From the IMG/VR virus record IMGVR_UViG_3300043410_001024, positions 35,682 to 99,681 of that record: a stretch of DNA of 64,000 bases. The stretch is one strand, 5' to 3'. Shown in pieces: positions 45,192-51,579 of this stretch. How positions within the stretch are numbered: the first letter of the stretch is position 1; every line of letters starts with the position of its first letter. Origin of the DNA: a virus. A program made the translations under genes and the position numbers. The notes beneath the pieces are model-generated. The model was given only the letters and a program-made list of their open reading frames with translations. It was not told where the DNA came from and did not search any database.

Positions 45192-45462
45192 ATTTAATTT
45201 TAGAACGTCTTTTTAGTTCTTCTTTAAACCCGCATACAATATTCATATTAGATGAGTTAGAACTAAACCACTCCAAATAATTACTAGGAATATTTTTATA
45301 TTTTGTGCCTTTGAATTTACCGAAATTCATGATAGTATTTTCAAAATCATATTCGATATGATTTTTATCAAATGAACTAATTGATCTCTCTGAATGTCTT
45401 AATCTAATGCCTTTATTATAATCGCTATCTTTTCTTTTTAAATAATATGCCTCAAGTGTCAT
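45187..45462 (-). CDS. Small DUF3820-like protein, 91 aa
   Basis: Residues ~46-68 read NFGKFKGTKYKNIPSNYLEWF, which fits the FGKYKGxxxxxIPxxYLxWF motif of the DUF3820 family, found alone or next to DnaQ-type exonuclease domains. No exonuclease residues are present. The N terminus is basic (LKRKDSDYNKGIRLRHSERS). Function unknown. Its RBS (TAGGACAT) is inside a 9-bp hairpin that also contains a late promoter, so it may be translated from late transcripts only. Start ATG 45462. Confidence 0.65.
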   Translation of the reverse strand: MTLEAYYLKRKDSDYNKGIRLRHSERSISSFDKNHIEYDFENTIMNFGKFKGTKYKNIPSNYLEWFSSNSSNMNIVCGFKEELKRRSKIKS

Positions 45463-45466
45463 CTGT

Positions 45467-45500
45467 ATGTCCTATGAATGTAACATTATTTATAGGACAT
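45467..45500 (-). promoter_or_regulatory. RBS-sequestering hairpin with internal late promoter
   Basis: On the minus strand ATGTCCTAT (45500-45492) pairs perfectly with ATAGGACAT (45475-45467), which contains the AGGA of the 91-aa gene. A perfect TATAAATA lies at 45494-45487, overlapping the end of the first arm; transcripts from it start near 45481, in the loop, and lack the first arm. The same arrangement regulates T4 genes e, soc and I-TevI. Confidence 0.65.
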
Positions 45501-45529
45501 GACAACTAATAATATTTAAAAATGAAAAA

Positions 45530-45546
45530 GGGGAACGATGTTCCCC
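45530..45546 (-). terminator. Rho-independent terminator on the minus strand
   Basis: GGGGAAC (45530-45536), loop GAT, GTTCCCC (45540-45546). On the minus strand it is followed by TTTTTCATTTTT. It ends transcripts that cross the non-coding region from the homing endonuclease side. Confidence 0.9.
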
Positions 45547-45655
45547 AGTTCGTCACTTACGTTCCTCACAATCTTTTTTAATTAATTATAGAACCATTAT
45601 AGTTTAATAATCGCTTTTGATTGCAAGTTCATCTAGATTACGAGATTGGAGGACA

Positions 45656-45707
45656 TTTTTGCCCCCTTACGGGAGCAAAAAAAATTTTTGAAAATACTTT
45701 CAAAAAT
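45656..45707 (-). terminator. Pair of hairpins, one terminator-like
   Basis: ATTTTTGAAA (45684-45693) and TTTCAAAAAT (45698-45707) form a 10-bp stem with a 4-nt loop, followed on the minus strand by seven more T. Directly downstream, 45656-45681 forms a second hairpin of 11 bp with one C-A mismatch and a TTAC loop on the plus strand. Confidence 0.65.
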
Positions 45708-45739
45708 CGATGTTTCATCTGAGTTGACTTCAATCATCG

Positions 45740-45847
45740 GATTAGTGTTACACTGTTACAGAGGCGGTCAGCCGGTACCTCGAAGTGCGTTTTTGTTTCT
45801 TATGTCTGACGGTGGCATTACGAAAATACACTAATCATCTTCGTAAT
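45740..45847 (-). ncRNA. Candidate structured RNA with H-type pseudoknot
   Basis: Two perfect interleaved stems: 8 bp between 45847-45840 (ATTACGAA on the minus strand) and 45824-45817, and 9 bp between 45836-45828 (GATTAGTGT) and 45748-45740. They have the order of an H-type pseudoknot with 3-nt loops 1 and 2. Loop 3 contains a further hairpin (45761-45781: GAGG and CGG pairing with CCG and CCTC around TCAG, with a 3-nt bulge). The whole 45463-46161 interval (~700 nt) has no convincing gene; I saw no core motif of a group I or II intron, tmRNA or RNase P. Strand is assigned from the terminators at 45684 and 45530. Confidence 0.4.
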
Positions 45848-46047
45848 ACGTGGGTAATTAACCCTCTTTAGCCTTTATTATTCCTGTTAAAATAGCAAAA
45901 TTGGTTATATGGGAAGGCATGTCCAATCATCATCCTTTCGGGTAGTTGCTAAGTGCCGCGCTGTTGTCACGTAGGTGTCATTCTCATTCAAGTGTGGAAT
46001 TTTTACCGCTCAATACGATCCCTGAGCTGGGTTAATCAACAGTGTAG

Positions 46048-46152
46048 TGCCTGTGATTGCCTGAAGAAATGCCTAAGATGTGCCTGAATTATAATAGTAG
46101 TTATTAAAACTAAAATTACGGATGCCTAAAAATGAAATTATTTTTTGCCTAA
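46048..46152 (-). repeat. Six TGCCTRA heptamer repeats, partly helically phased
   Basis: TGCCTG(T) 46048, TGCCTGA 46058, TGCCTAA 46070, TGCCTGA 46081, TGCCTAA 46123 and TGCCTAA 46146. The first four are spaced 10, 12 and 11 bp, about one helical turn each. They follow the stop of the homing endonuclease gene. Could be protein-binding iterons or RNA motifs; no function can be assigned. Confidence 0.6.
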
Positions 46153-46155
46153 AAT

Positions 46156-46176
46156 GATGGGTTATTCCAACCCATC
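46156..46176 (-). terminator. Terminator overlapping the stop of the homing endonuclease
   Basis: GATGGGTT (46156-46163), loop ATTCC, AACCCATC (46169-46176), a perfect 8-bp stem followed on the minus strand by ATTTTAGG. The stop codon (46162-46164) lies in the stem. The T tract is short, so it may be leaky. Confidence 0.65.
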
Positions 46177-47346
46177 TGTTATATCTTTTATTATTGCTGT
46201 ATAATACTCAATATTTTTAGAAATTCTCCATACCGCTTGGTATGATAATTGTGTTTTTAATGAAATTTCTTTAAGTGTCAAGTTATTGTTTATATCTTGG
46301 ATGATAGATGTATACAGTGGTAAATCATTTGAAATAGTTTTCTTTGTTTTGTCATACCCCCGTTTGATATTTGATTGCCTAGTTGCATTTTTGTGTGCAT
46401 CACTAAGTGATTTATTCAGTTCGGAACGTATTTTTGAACATTTAGCTTTTCTGTCTGGGTTTTCATCCCAGTTTTTTTTCATTGCTGCAACATGGTCGGA
46501 TGATAATGTTTTGCCCTTAGTTGCTTTGCTTATATTATCTTTCCAAATTTGTTTTTGTGTTTCATCCATTTTGTAATAACATGGTTTGCCATACATATTA
46601 TTGTTTTCACCAGTATGTTTTCCAGTGTTTATCTTTCTTAATTTTTCTTTTGTTTCAGTGGTGTGTTGAACTTTTTTTGTTTTTCCAGATAAATGTTGTT
46701 GTTTTGTATATTCGCTCAACATTTTTTTTATTTTAGTAGCTCGTTCAATCCCATATAATTCCTCGTATGATTTATTTTTGTTAAATGGTTCTTTACCATA
46801 CATTGGATTATTGTCGCCCCGATGATACGTATCTAACCATTCTTCATAATCTTCACGAGTCATTTTTTTAATCACCGTGGCATCGCCTGTAACAATTTTA
46901 CTAATACTAATTCTAAGTTCATCAGCAGTTTGTGATGGTGGTATAAATTTCACACCCGCTACTGCTCTATTGTAATATTTTTTTGTTATACCATCATCTA
47001 AGAGTTCACGTAATACATTATGTGTTATTTGATATTCCACCTCTGCATAATGCAGAGAACCTTTTGAACTATGTAATGACAGTATATCAAATTTGTAATT
47101 ATCTTTGCCATTGTTAGTAATGGCAAGATTTAGATGCTCTGATGAACCAGTATATGTTTTCCAATTTGATTCGGAAATTACTTTTTTTCTATTCTTTTTA
47201 CCTTTTATGATTTTTCTGGTAGTATTAAAAAATTGTTTTTTTCCAATATATTCCCGCCCAGTATTAATTTCAGTAATTTTGTATATAAAACCAAACCAGT
47301 CATTTGGTTCAAATTCTATGTTAAATCCCCAGTGCCCATAATCCAT
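46162..47346 (-). CDS. GIY-YIG homing endonuclease, free-standing
   Basis: 394 residues. GIY-YIG nuclease domain at residues ~16-140: FGFIYKITEINTGREYIGKKQF contains the F-I-Y and Y-I-G pairs; further on are KGKKNRKKV, ESNWKTYTGSS and an Ala-Glu-Val-Glu at ~122-125, which supplies the metal-binding glutamate. NUMOD3 DNA-binding motifs occur at ~177-186 (GDNNPMYGKE) and ~246-255 (GENNNMYGKP). The C terminus (LTLKEISLKTQLSYQAVWRIS) is a helix-turn-helix. It resembles the T4 Seg enzymes with added DNA-binding modules. No intron core was recognised around it. Its RBS is hidden in a 14-bp hairpin. Likely a mobile invader. Confidence 0.9.
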   Translation of the reverse strand: MDYGHWGFNIEFEPNDWFGFIYKITEINTGREYIGKKQFFNTTRKIIKGKKNRKKVISESNWKTYTGSSEHLNLAITNNGKDNYKFDILSLHSSKGSLHYAEVEYQITHNVLRELLDDGITKKYYNRAVAGVKFIPPSQTADELRISISKIVTGDATVIKKMTREDYEEWLDTYHRGDNNPMYGKEPFNKNKSYEELYGIERATKIKKMLSEYTKQQHLSGKTKKVQHTTETKEKLRKINTGKHTGENNNMYGKPCYYKMDETQKQIWKDNISKATKGKTLSSDHVAAMKKNWDENPDRKAKCSKIRSELNKSLSDAHKNATRQSNIKRGYDKTKKTISNDLPLYTSIIQDINNNLTLKEISLKTQLSYQAVWRISKNIEYYTAIIKDITDGLE

Positions 47347-47407
47347 TTTATCCTCCTATATAAATAATATATGTATTATCTATTATTTATCCTGGAAGAT
47401 AAAATGG
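47343..47407 (-). promoter_or_regulatory. RBS-sequestering hairpin with internal late promoter for the homing endonuclease
   Basis: On the minus strand CCATTTTATCTTCC (47407-47394) can pair over 14 bp, with one G-U, with GGAGGATAAAATGG (47356-47343), which holds the Shine-Dalgarno and the ATG. The 37-nt loop contains GATAAATA (47391-47384), whose transcript would begin near 47378, after the first arm. Read-through early RNA would be silent and late RNA translated, as shown for T4 I-TevI. Confidence 0.75.
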
Positions 47408-47420
47408 TGGGGTGTTATTG

Positions 47421-47771
47421 CTAATTATCTGAATTTTTATTTAATGCTTGAATTCGTTCTAATTTACGTTGTTTCTTAGTCGTTGATTTAAAGTTTCGCT
47501 CTTTGTTTGTTTTATCACTAATTTTCTTTTTCCATTCTAAAATGAACTTTCTTCTTTTTAGAGTTAGATGAGAAATTTCATTAAGCCAGAATCTAGCATC
47601 TTGTGCTGATTGTTTAGTTCCGGCTTGCATCCAATGTAAATTAGCTTTATAATACTGTTGGAATGCGTAAATTAGTTCATCATGCGTTGTATGGTCAGAT
47701 GGGATTTGTGATAACTGCCAAGAATATACTCTTGGTGCATATGCTTGTTCTGGGATTACTCTTTTAGCCAT
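47421..47771 (-). CDS. Hypothetical early protein, 116 aa
   Basis: MAKRVIPEQAYAPRVYSWQL, then HTTHDELIYAFQQYYKANLHW and a C-terminal basic helix (LKRRKFILEWKKKISDKTNK). A helical, basic protein that may bind DNA or RNA; no family recognised. A perfect sigma-70 promoter ends seven bases before the ATG and there is no Shine-Dalgarno, so the mRNA is probably leaderless. A longer frame upstream would start inside the promoter and is rejected. It is the only gene between gp46 and the homing endonuclease, and it shares a transcript with the latter. Confidence 0.7.
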   Translation of the reverse strand: MAKRVIPEQAYAPRVYSWQLSQIPSDHTTHDELIYAFQQYYKANLHWMQAGTKQSAQDARFWLNEISHLTLKRRKFILEWKKKISDKTNKERNFKSTTKKQRKLERIQALNKNSDN

Positions 47772-47778
47772 GTTGCGT

Positions 47779-47807
47779 ATTATACATAAAAAAATAGGGC
47801 TTGTCAA
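47779..47807 (-). promoter_or_regulatory. Consensus sigma-70 promoter within a terminator
   Basis: TTGACA (47807-47802), 17-bp spacer, TATAAT (47784-47779) on the minus strand. The -35 box is the loop and right arm of the gp46 terminator. The start site is predicted at about 47772, one base from the ATG of the 116-aa gene. Confidence 0.88.
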
Positions 47808-47817
47808 GCCCTATTTT
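47791..47817 (-). terminator. Terminator behind gp46
   Basis: AAAATAGGGCTTG (47791-47803) and CAAGCCCTATTTT (47805-47817): near-perfect palindrome, with a practical stem of about 10 bp. On the minus strand it is followed by TTTATG. Ends the gp47-gp46 transcript. Confidence 0.88.
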
Positions 47818-47822
47818 AAAAT

Positions 47823-49601
47823 TTATTCAGATATTTCTAAATCAACCGCGTATTCAGTAAATCCATTTTCTTTCACCACCCTAAGAACATTATTAACACG
47901 ACCAACAAGTTCTTCTTTATGACTGATTAGGAATACGTTTTTCTTACGTTCTCTGGCGATTTGTTTAAGAATCGATAATGCATTTTCAACGCCACTTGCA
48001 TCCAACCCGTTATCAATCAATTCGTCGATAAACAATAGATTAGTGGTGTTGTATAAACTTTCCCATACATCACGGAATGCCCACGACAATCCTAGAATTA
48101 GTCTATTACGTTCACCACGCGAAAGATTATCAAAGTCCAAATCTTGCCCCAATTGCGTAATTTCAACTGATAAATCATTTTGGAATACGACTGTATGTGG
48201 TAAACCCATTTTGTACAAATAATGGGATAATCTGCTATTCAAATACGATAGATTTTGGTTAATAATTGTTTTTCTAATAAAACTATCTTTATTTGTTAGT
48301 AATTTTAATAAAAATTCTTGGTGTTCTTTATATGAGGTTAATTCATTAATCACGGACCAATCTATTTCTTGAATAGCGGTACTTTGTAATTCTGTAATTT
48401 GTTCCGCATATGGGTCATTTTCATCAGCTTTTGATGTCAATTGGAATTCCAGGTTTTGTAATGAATTCTGGTGCGTTAATGCTTCCTCTAACGTATCATA
48501 ATAAGTGTCGGGTCTTACTTGATTTGTTCCAATACTTTCTAATTCATCACAAATTTTATTGTAATCCACCGATACGTTATCAAAGTATTTTTGTGATTCG
48601 GCTAAATGGGTACTAGCATCTTTGAGCAATTGTTCATGTTTGTGGTCATGAAGTTCTTGATCACACGCATGACATTTTTTATTACTTAATGATTCAAGTT
48701 CTTTAATATATTTGTCACGAGTTTTTACCGCTTGGGATATTGCGGATTCCAATGTTGCCTTTTCTTTATTAAGGCTTGTTACTTTAGCACGGCAATCCAA
48801 GTATTCTTTTAATAAACCATGGTTAGCTAATTCAGTTTCAATATTGACATTTTGTAATTCAACGATAGAGTTTGCAATTTTAACCATATTGTCATTTTTT
48901 TGCGACAACCAAAGTTTTTGCCGCATTACTAGTGTATCAATACTTTGTTGAATTTTGTCATTTGCCTTTCTTGTTGCTTCAATATTGGCATTTTCTTGAA
49001 CTAGTGCGTCTTTAGTTTGTTTAAGTTGTTTACTTAATGCCTCGGCTTTTTCACTTAATAAAGTGATACCCAATAATTGTTCAATTACAACTCGTTGATC
49101 CCCAGCTTTCATTGCTAAGAATGGTTCGGTATATGTGTTTAGTGCCAAAATGTGTTTGAACATCTCGTGACTAAACCCAAGCAATGTGGTAATGTCAGCT
49201 TGAGTATCCCTGGATTCACCTTGGCTATCACTTTCGTTAACTTTGTCTGGATTTGTGATATTAATAAAATTAAAGATAGCGGGTTTTCGGCCACGTTCAA
49301 TTTTATATTCCGTGTTATCTATTGAAAATGACAACGTGACCAACATATTTTTATTATTAATTTTGTTTATAAGATTGTCTTTCTTTATGTTGGTGAGTGC
49401 CACCCCAAATAATGCGAAACTAAGAGCATTGACTATGGTTGTTTTGCCAGTACCATTTCGATTGCCGCTGTCATCACCACCTTGGTCTAGGTTAGTACCT
49501 AAAACCAATGTTAGATGTTCTTTGTTGAAATCGACAGCTTGGGTTTGATTACCAACTGACATAAAGTTTTTTACTGTTAGTTCCTTAAATGTTATTTTCA
49601 T
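47823..49601 (-). CDS. 46: Recombination endonuclease subunit gp46 (Rad50/SbcC-like ATPase)
   Basis: 592 residues. Walker A GNRNGTGKT at 46-54, Q-loop region around LNTYTEPF, a coiled coil from ~185 to ~460 with a zinc-hook CHAC at 310-313, an ABC signature LSRGERNR near 500 and Walker B LLFIDELID near 530. It pairs with gp47 to process DNA ends during recombination-dependent replication (established for T4 gp46/gp47). It overlaps the gp47 stop by four bases (ATGA at 49598-49601), so translation is coupled. Length close to T4 gp46 (560). Confidence 0.97.
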   Translation of the reverse strand: MKITFKELTVKNFMSVGNQTQAVDFNKEHLTLVLGTNLDQGGDDSGNRNGTGKTTIVNALSFALFGVALTNIKKDNLINKINNKNMLVTLSFSIDNTEYKIERGRKPAIFNFINITNPDKVNESDSQGESRDTQADITTLLGFSHEMFKHILALNTYTEPFLAMKAGDQRVVIEQLLGITLLSEKAEALSKQLKQTKDALVQENANIEATRKANDKIQQSIDTLVMRQKLWLSQKNDNMVKIANSIVELQNVNIETELANHGLLKEYLDCRAKVTSLNKEKATLESAISQAVKTRDKYIKELESLSNKKCHACDQELHDHKHEQLLKDASTHLAESQKYFDNVSVDYNKICDELESIGTNQVRPDTYYDTLEEALTHQNSLQNLEFQLTSKADENDPYAEQITELQSTAIQEIDWSVINELTSYKEHQEFLLKLLTNKDSFIRKTIINQNLSYLNSRLSHYLYKMGLPHTVVFQNDLSVEITQLGQDLDFDNLSRGERNRLILGLSWAFRDVWESLYNTTNLLFIDELIDNGLDASGVENALSILKQIARERKKNVFLISHKEELVGRVNNVLRVVKENGFTEYAVDLEISE

Positions 49602-50611
49602 AATCCGTTATAAATTGATAGAAGGGTTGATTTGTTATAAGATTCGGATTCGATACTTACGATTTGGTTTGCTACTATTACGTCTATACTTTCAAATGCT
49701 GATGTATCAATTTCAGCAATAATTTCTGATGCTTTTTTCTCTGAAATAAGTGTTATTTCACGAAGGTTATATTGACTAATATAATTTTCTTTAATGAAAC
49801 CAGCTTCTTCAAAACTGATATCAATATCAAGGGTTACTCTAAGATGTTGATTTGGTTTAAGAATTTTGTCAGCATCATCAATCAACTGGCTCAGTTTTAC
49901 TGTACGAAATGTTGGTTGTTTATCCCACGTATGGAACGTTGGCTCACCGCCCCATTCTAACATCATCATTCCACGTTCATCATCCCACGCGTCTGCGTAG
50001 TTGTGCGGGAATGCATTGCCTAGGTAAATCATATTATTTCTACGTTGTCTTTTATGAAAATGGCCACTAAATCCCAATTCATAATTTTCAAATGCTTCTA
50101 ATGTTATAGAACCATGATCTGGCATCTGTACCATTGCATTCATAAAAAAATGTGGTAATTCAAAGTGTCCAAAGATATATTTTCCACCGCGTTTACTAAT
50201 CGATTTCCATTCATCGCCAACTAACCAAGGGCAAAGCGTAACATTTCCTATTGTGGTTGGTTTTTCGACGATAGTAATTCCTGGAATGTATTTTCCAAAT
50301 TCAGTTGAATGGATATCTCGTTTATCTTTGTAATAAAGGTCGTGATTTCCGGGAAAAAAGAAGAATTGGTCAAATGCCGCACCGAGTTTTTCTAATGACC
50401 GGATACTGGCGTCCATTGTTGTGATGTTTAGTGAGTTTCTATGATGATGCCAATCACCGCAGAAAATCCCAGTATCACATCCGGCGGCTTTAGCGGTATC
50501 AATGTACCAATCGATGAAGTCTTCGCAATCTTGATTGTGGATGCTGCTGTTGTTTTTGAGTCCAAAATGTATGTCTGTGAAGACAGCAGCTTTTTTAAAT
50601 AAATTGTGCAT
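49598..50611 (-). CDS. 47: Recombination nuclease subunit gp47 (Mre11/SbcD-like)
   Basis: 337 residues, calcineurin-like phosphoesterase. Metal-binding motifs: TDIHFG (Asp13, His15), GDWHHHR, GNHD, and GHFH. T4 gp47 has the same order and length (339). The protein resects DNA ends with gp46. Preceded by a perfect sigma-70 promoter (50639-50667). Its Shine-Dalgarno (AAGGA) is in a 7-bp hairpin at 50618-50636, whose first arm would be partly missing if transcription starts at the predicted +1. Confidence 0.97.
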   Translation of the reverse strand: MHNLFKKAAVFTDIHFGLKNNSSIHNQDCEDFIDWYIDTAKAAGCDTGIFCGDWHHHRNSLNITTMDASIRSLEKLGAAFDQFFFFPGNHDLYYKDKRDIHSTEFGKYIPGITIVEKPTTIGNVTLCPWLVGDEWKSISKRGGKYIFGHFELPHFFMNAMVQMPDHGSITLEAFENYELGFSGHFHKRQRRNNMIYLGNAFPHNYADAWDDERGMMMLEWGGEPTFHTWDKQPTFRTVKLSQLIDDADKILKPNQHLRVTLDIDISFEEAGFIKENYISQYNLREITLISEKKASEIIAEIDTSAFESIDVIVANQIVSIESESYNKSTLLSIYNGL

Positions 50612-50617
50612 TTAATA

Positions 50618-50636
50618 AATCCTTTTATTAAGGATT
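50618..50636 (-). promoter_or_regulatory. Hairpin covering the gp47 Shine-Dalgarno
   Basis: AATCCTT on the minus strand (50636-50630) pairs with AAGGATT (50624-50618), which holds the SD of gp47. Transcripts that read through from gp55 would contain both arms; those starting at the local promoter (near 50632) would lack part of the first. Confidence 0.5.
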
Positions 50637-50638
50637 GT

Positions 50639-50667
50639 ATTATACGATATAAAGTGGGGTGTGTCAA
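50639..50667 (-). promoter_or_regulatory. Consensus sigma-70 promoter for gp47-gp46
   Basis: TTGACA (50667-50662), 17-bp spacer, TATAAT (50644-50639) on the minus strand. Every hexamer base matches the consensus. Confidence 0.92.
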
Positions 50668-50670
50668 GTA

Positions 50671-51501
50671 TTAATTGTAATCGTCTTGGCGGCGTTCGGC
50701 ATTTTCATAGTCACCAGCGTTGGTTCTGGTATAGGATGGATTAAGACCATTCATTTCTAAAATATCGTCGCGGATGTTTTGATTACGTTTTTCGATGTTG
50801 ATAACTCGACAAAACGAGTTAATCACGGTGGAGGTAAAGTAGGCGAATGGATTATCAGATTTTGATTCATCAAACTGAAGTCCAATTTGTGTGAGTTGGA
50901 GAATTGCTTGTCCGCGCATCTCGTCGTTGTATGTGTATCCTCTGACATTTCCTCTTGTGGCATATCGTTCACAGAGTTTTAGCATCATTCTTGCTAAGTT
51001 ATCAGTAATATTTCCAGCGTTTTTATCAAATTGCCCGGTTGATAAGTCACCTTTCCAGTGGCTTTTTCCAACACAGACCAATTCGTTATTTTCAGTAAAT
51101 TTCCAATGTTGAAATGGTGGGAAATTCACTTTATCATGCTTATCAGCTTCTGATTTGGGATTTTTTTTACGTACTGTATTTGCCGGGATATGGTCGTATG
51201 ACATAACCCTAAAAATTAAATTTTGTTTATCGATCTTTTTATAATCAATCTCACATTCGGATTGTTTTACTTTCTCACCAGCTAGTTTTTTTGCTGCGTA
51301 ATTAATATCACCTAATCGTTTTGCTTGATTCCTTTTTGCTTGAGCTATTGTTCTAACATTTATCTTATCTAATCCGGGTAAAATAATATCATATTGATGA
51401 TATGATGGGTCCGTAAAACTGCAATAAGATGATTTTGATCGATGAATTTCTAATAAAATATCCTTGTTGTTTAGGTAGTTTCTAGGTGCATTGGTTGTCA
51501 T
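50671..51501 (-). CDS. 55: Late-transcription sigma factor gp55
   Basis: 276 residues. The C-terminal half is gp55-like: ARMMLKLCERYATRGNVRGY, EMRGQAILQLTQIGLQFDES, NPFAYFTSTVINSFCRVINIEKR, and a NIRDDIL segment, a reduced sigma region 2. In T4, gp55 replaces sigma-70 for late promoters with TATAAATA. The N-terminal ~130 residues are longer and different (T4 gp55 is 185 residues), with YDHIPANTVRKKNPKSEADK. Driven by a perfect sigma-70 promoter. The many TATAAATA-like sites in the window are its expected targets. Confidence 0.93.
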   Translation of the reverse strand: MTTNAPRNYLNNKDILLEIHRSKSSYCSFTDPSYHQYDIILPGLDKINVRTIAQAKRNQAKRLGDINYAAKKLAGEKVKQSECEIDYKKIDKQNLIFRVMSYDHIPANTVRKKNPKSEADKHDKVNFPPFQHWKFTENNELVCVGKSHWKGDLSTGQFDKNAGNITDNLARMMLKLCERYATRGNVRGYTYNDEMRGQAILQLTQIGLQFDESKSDNPFAYFTSTVINSFCRVINIEKRNQNIRDDILEMNGLNPSYTRTNAGDYENAERRQDDYN

Positions 51502-51524
51502 TCTTTTTCCTTAAAGATAACTCT

Positions 51525-51553
51525 ATTATAATATATATACTTAATTTTGTCAA
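51525..51553 (-). promoter_or_regulatory. Consensus sigma-70 promoter for gp55
   Basis: TTGACA (51553-51548), 17-bp spacer, TATAAT (51530-51525) on the minus strand. It overlaps the upstream region of the divergent baseplate operon. Confidence 0.92.
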
Positions 51554-51579
51554 CTAAATAGTATAAAAAGGAACAAAAA

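Noticed and set aside
45646-45834. 62-residue open frame on the plus strand (TTG start) in the non-coding interval
   Set aside because: No SD at useful distance from ATG, unusual composition, and it runs through several hairpins; better explained as non-coding structured DNA.
45740-45847. Group I intron core (P3/P7-type pseudoknot)
   Set aside because: Stem order on the plus strand resembles P3 and P7, but there is no room for P8, no conserved P7 sequence and no interrupted gene at the flanks.
45740-45847. HDV-like ribozyme
   Set aside because: The pseudoknot order is similar on the minus strand, but the loop that should contain P3 has only three nucleotides.
47359-47366. Perfect TATAAATA on the plus strand
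   Set aside because: No plus-strand gene lies downstream for several kilobases; it is part of an AT-rich loop, so chance is likely.
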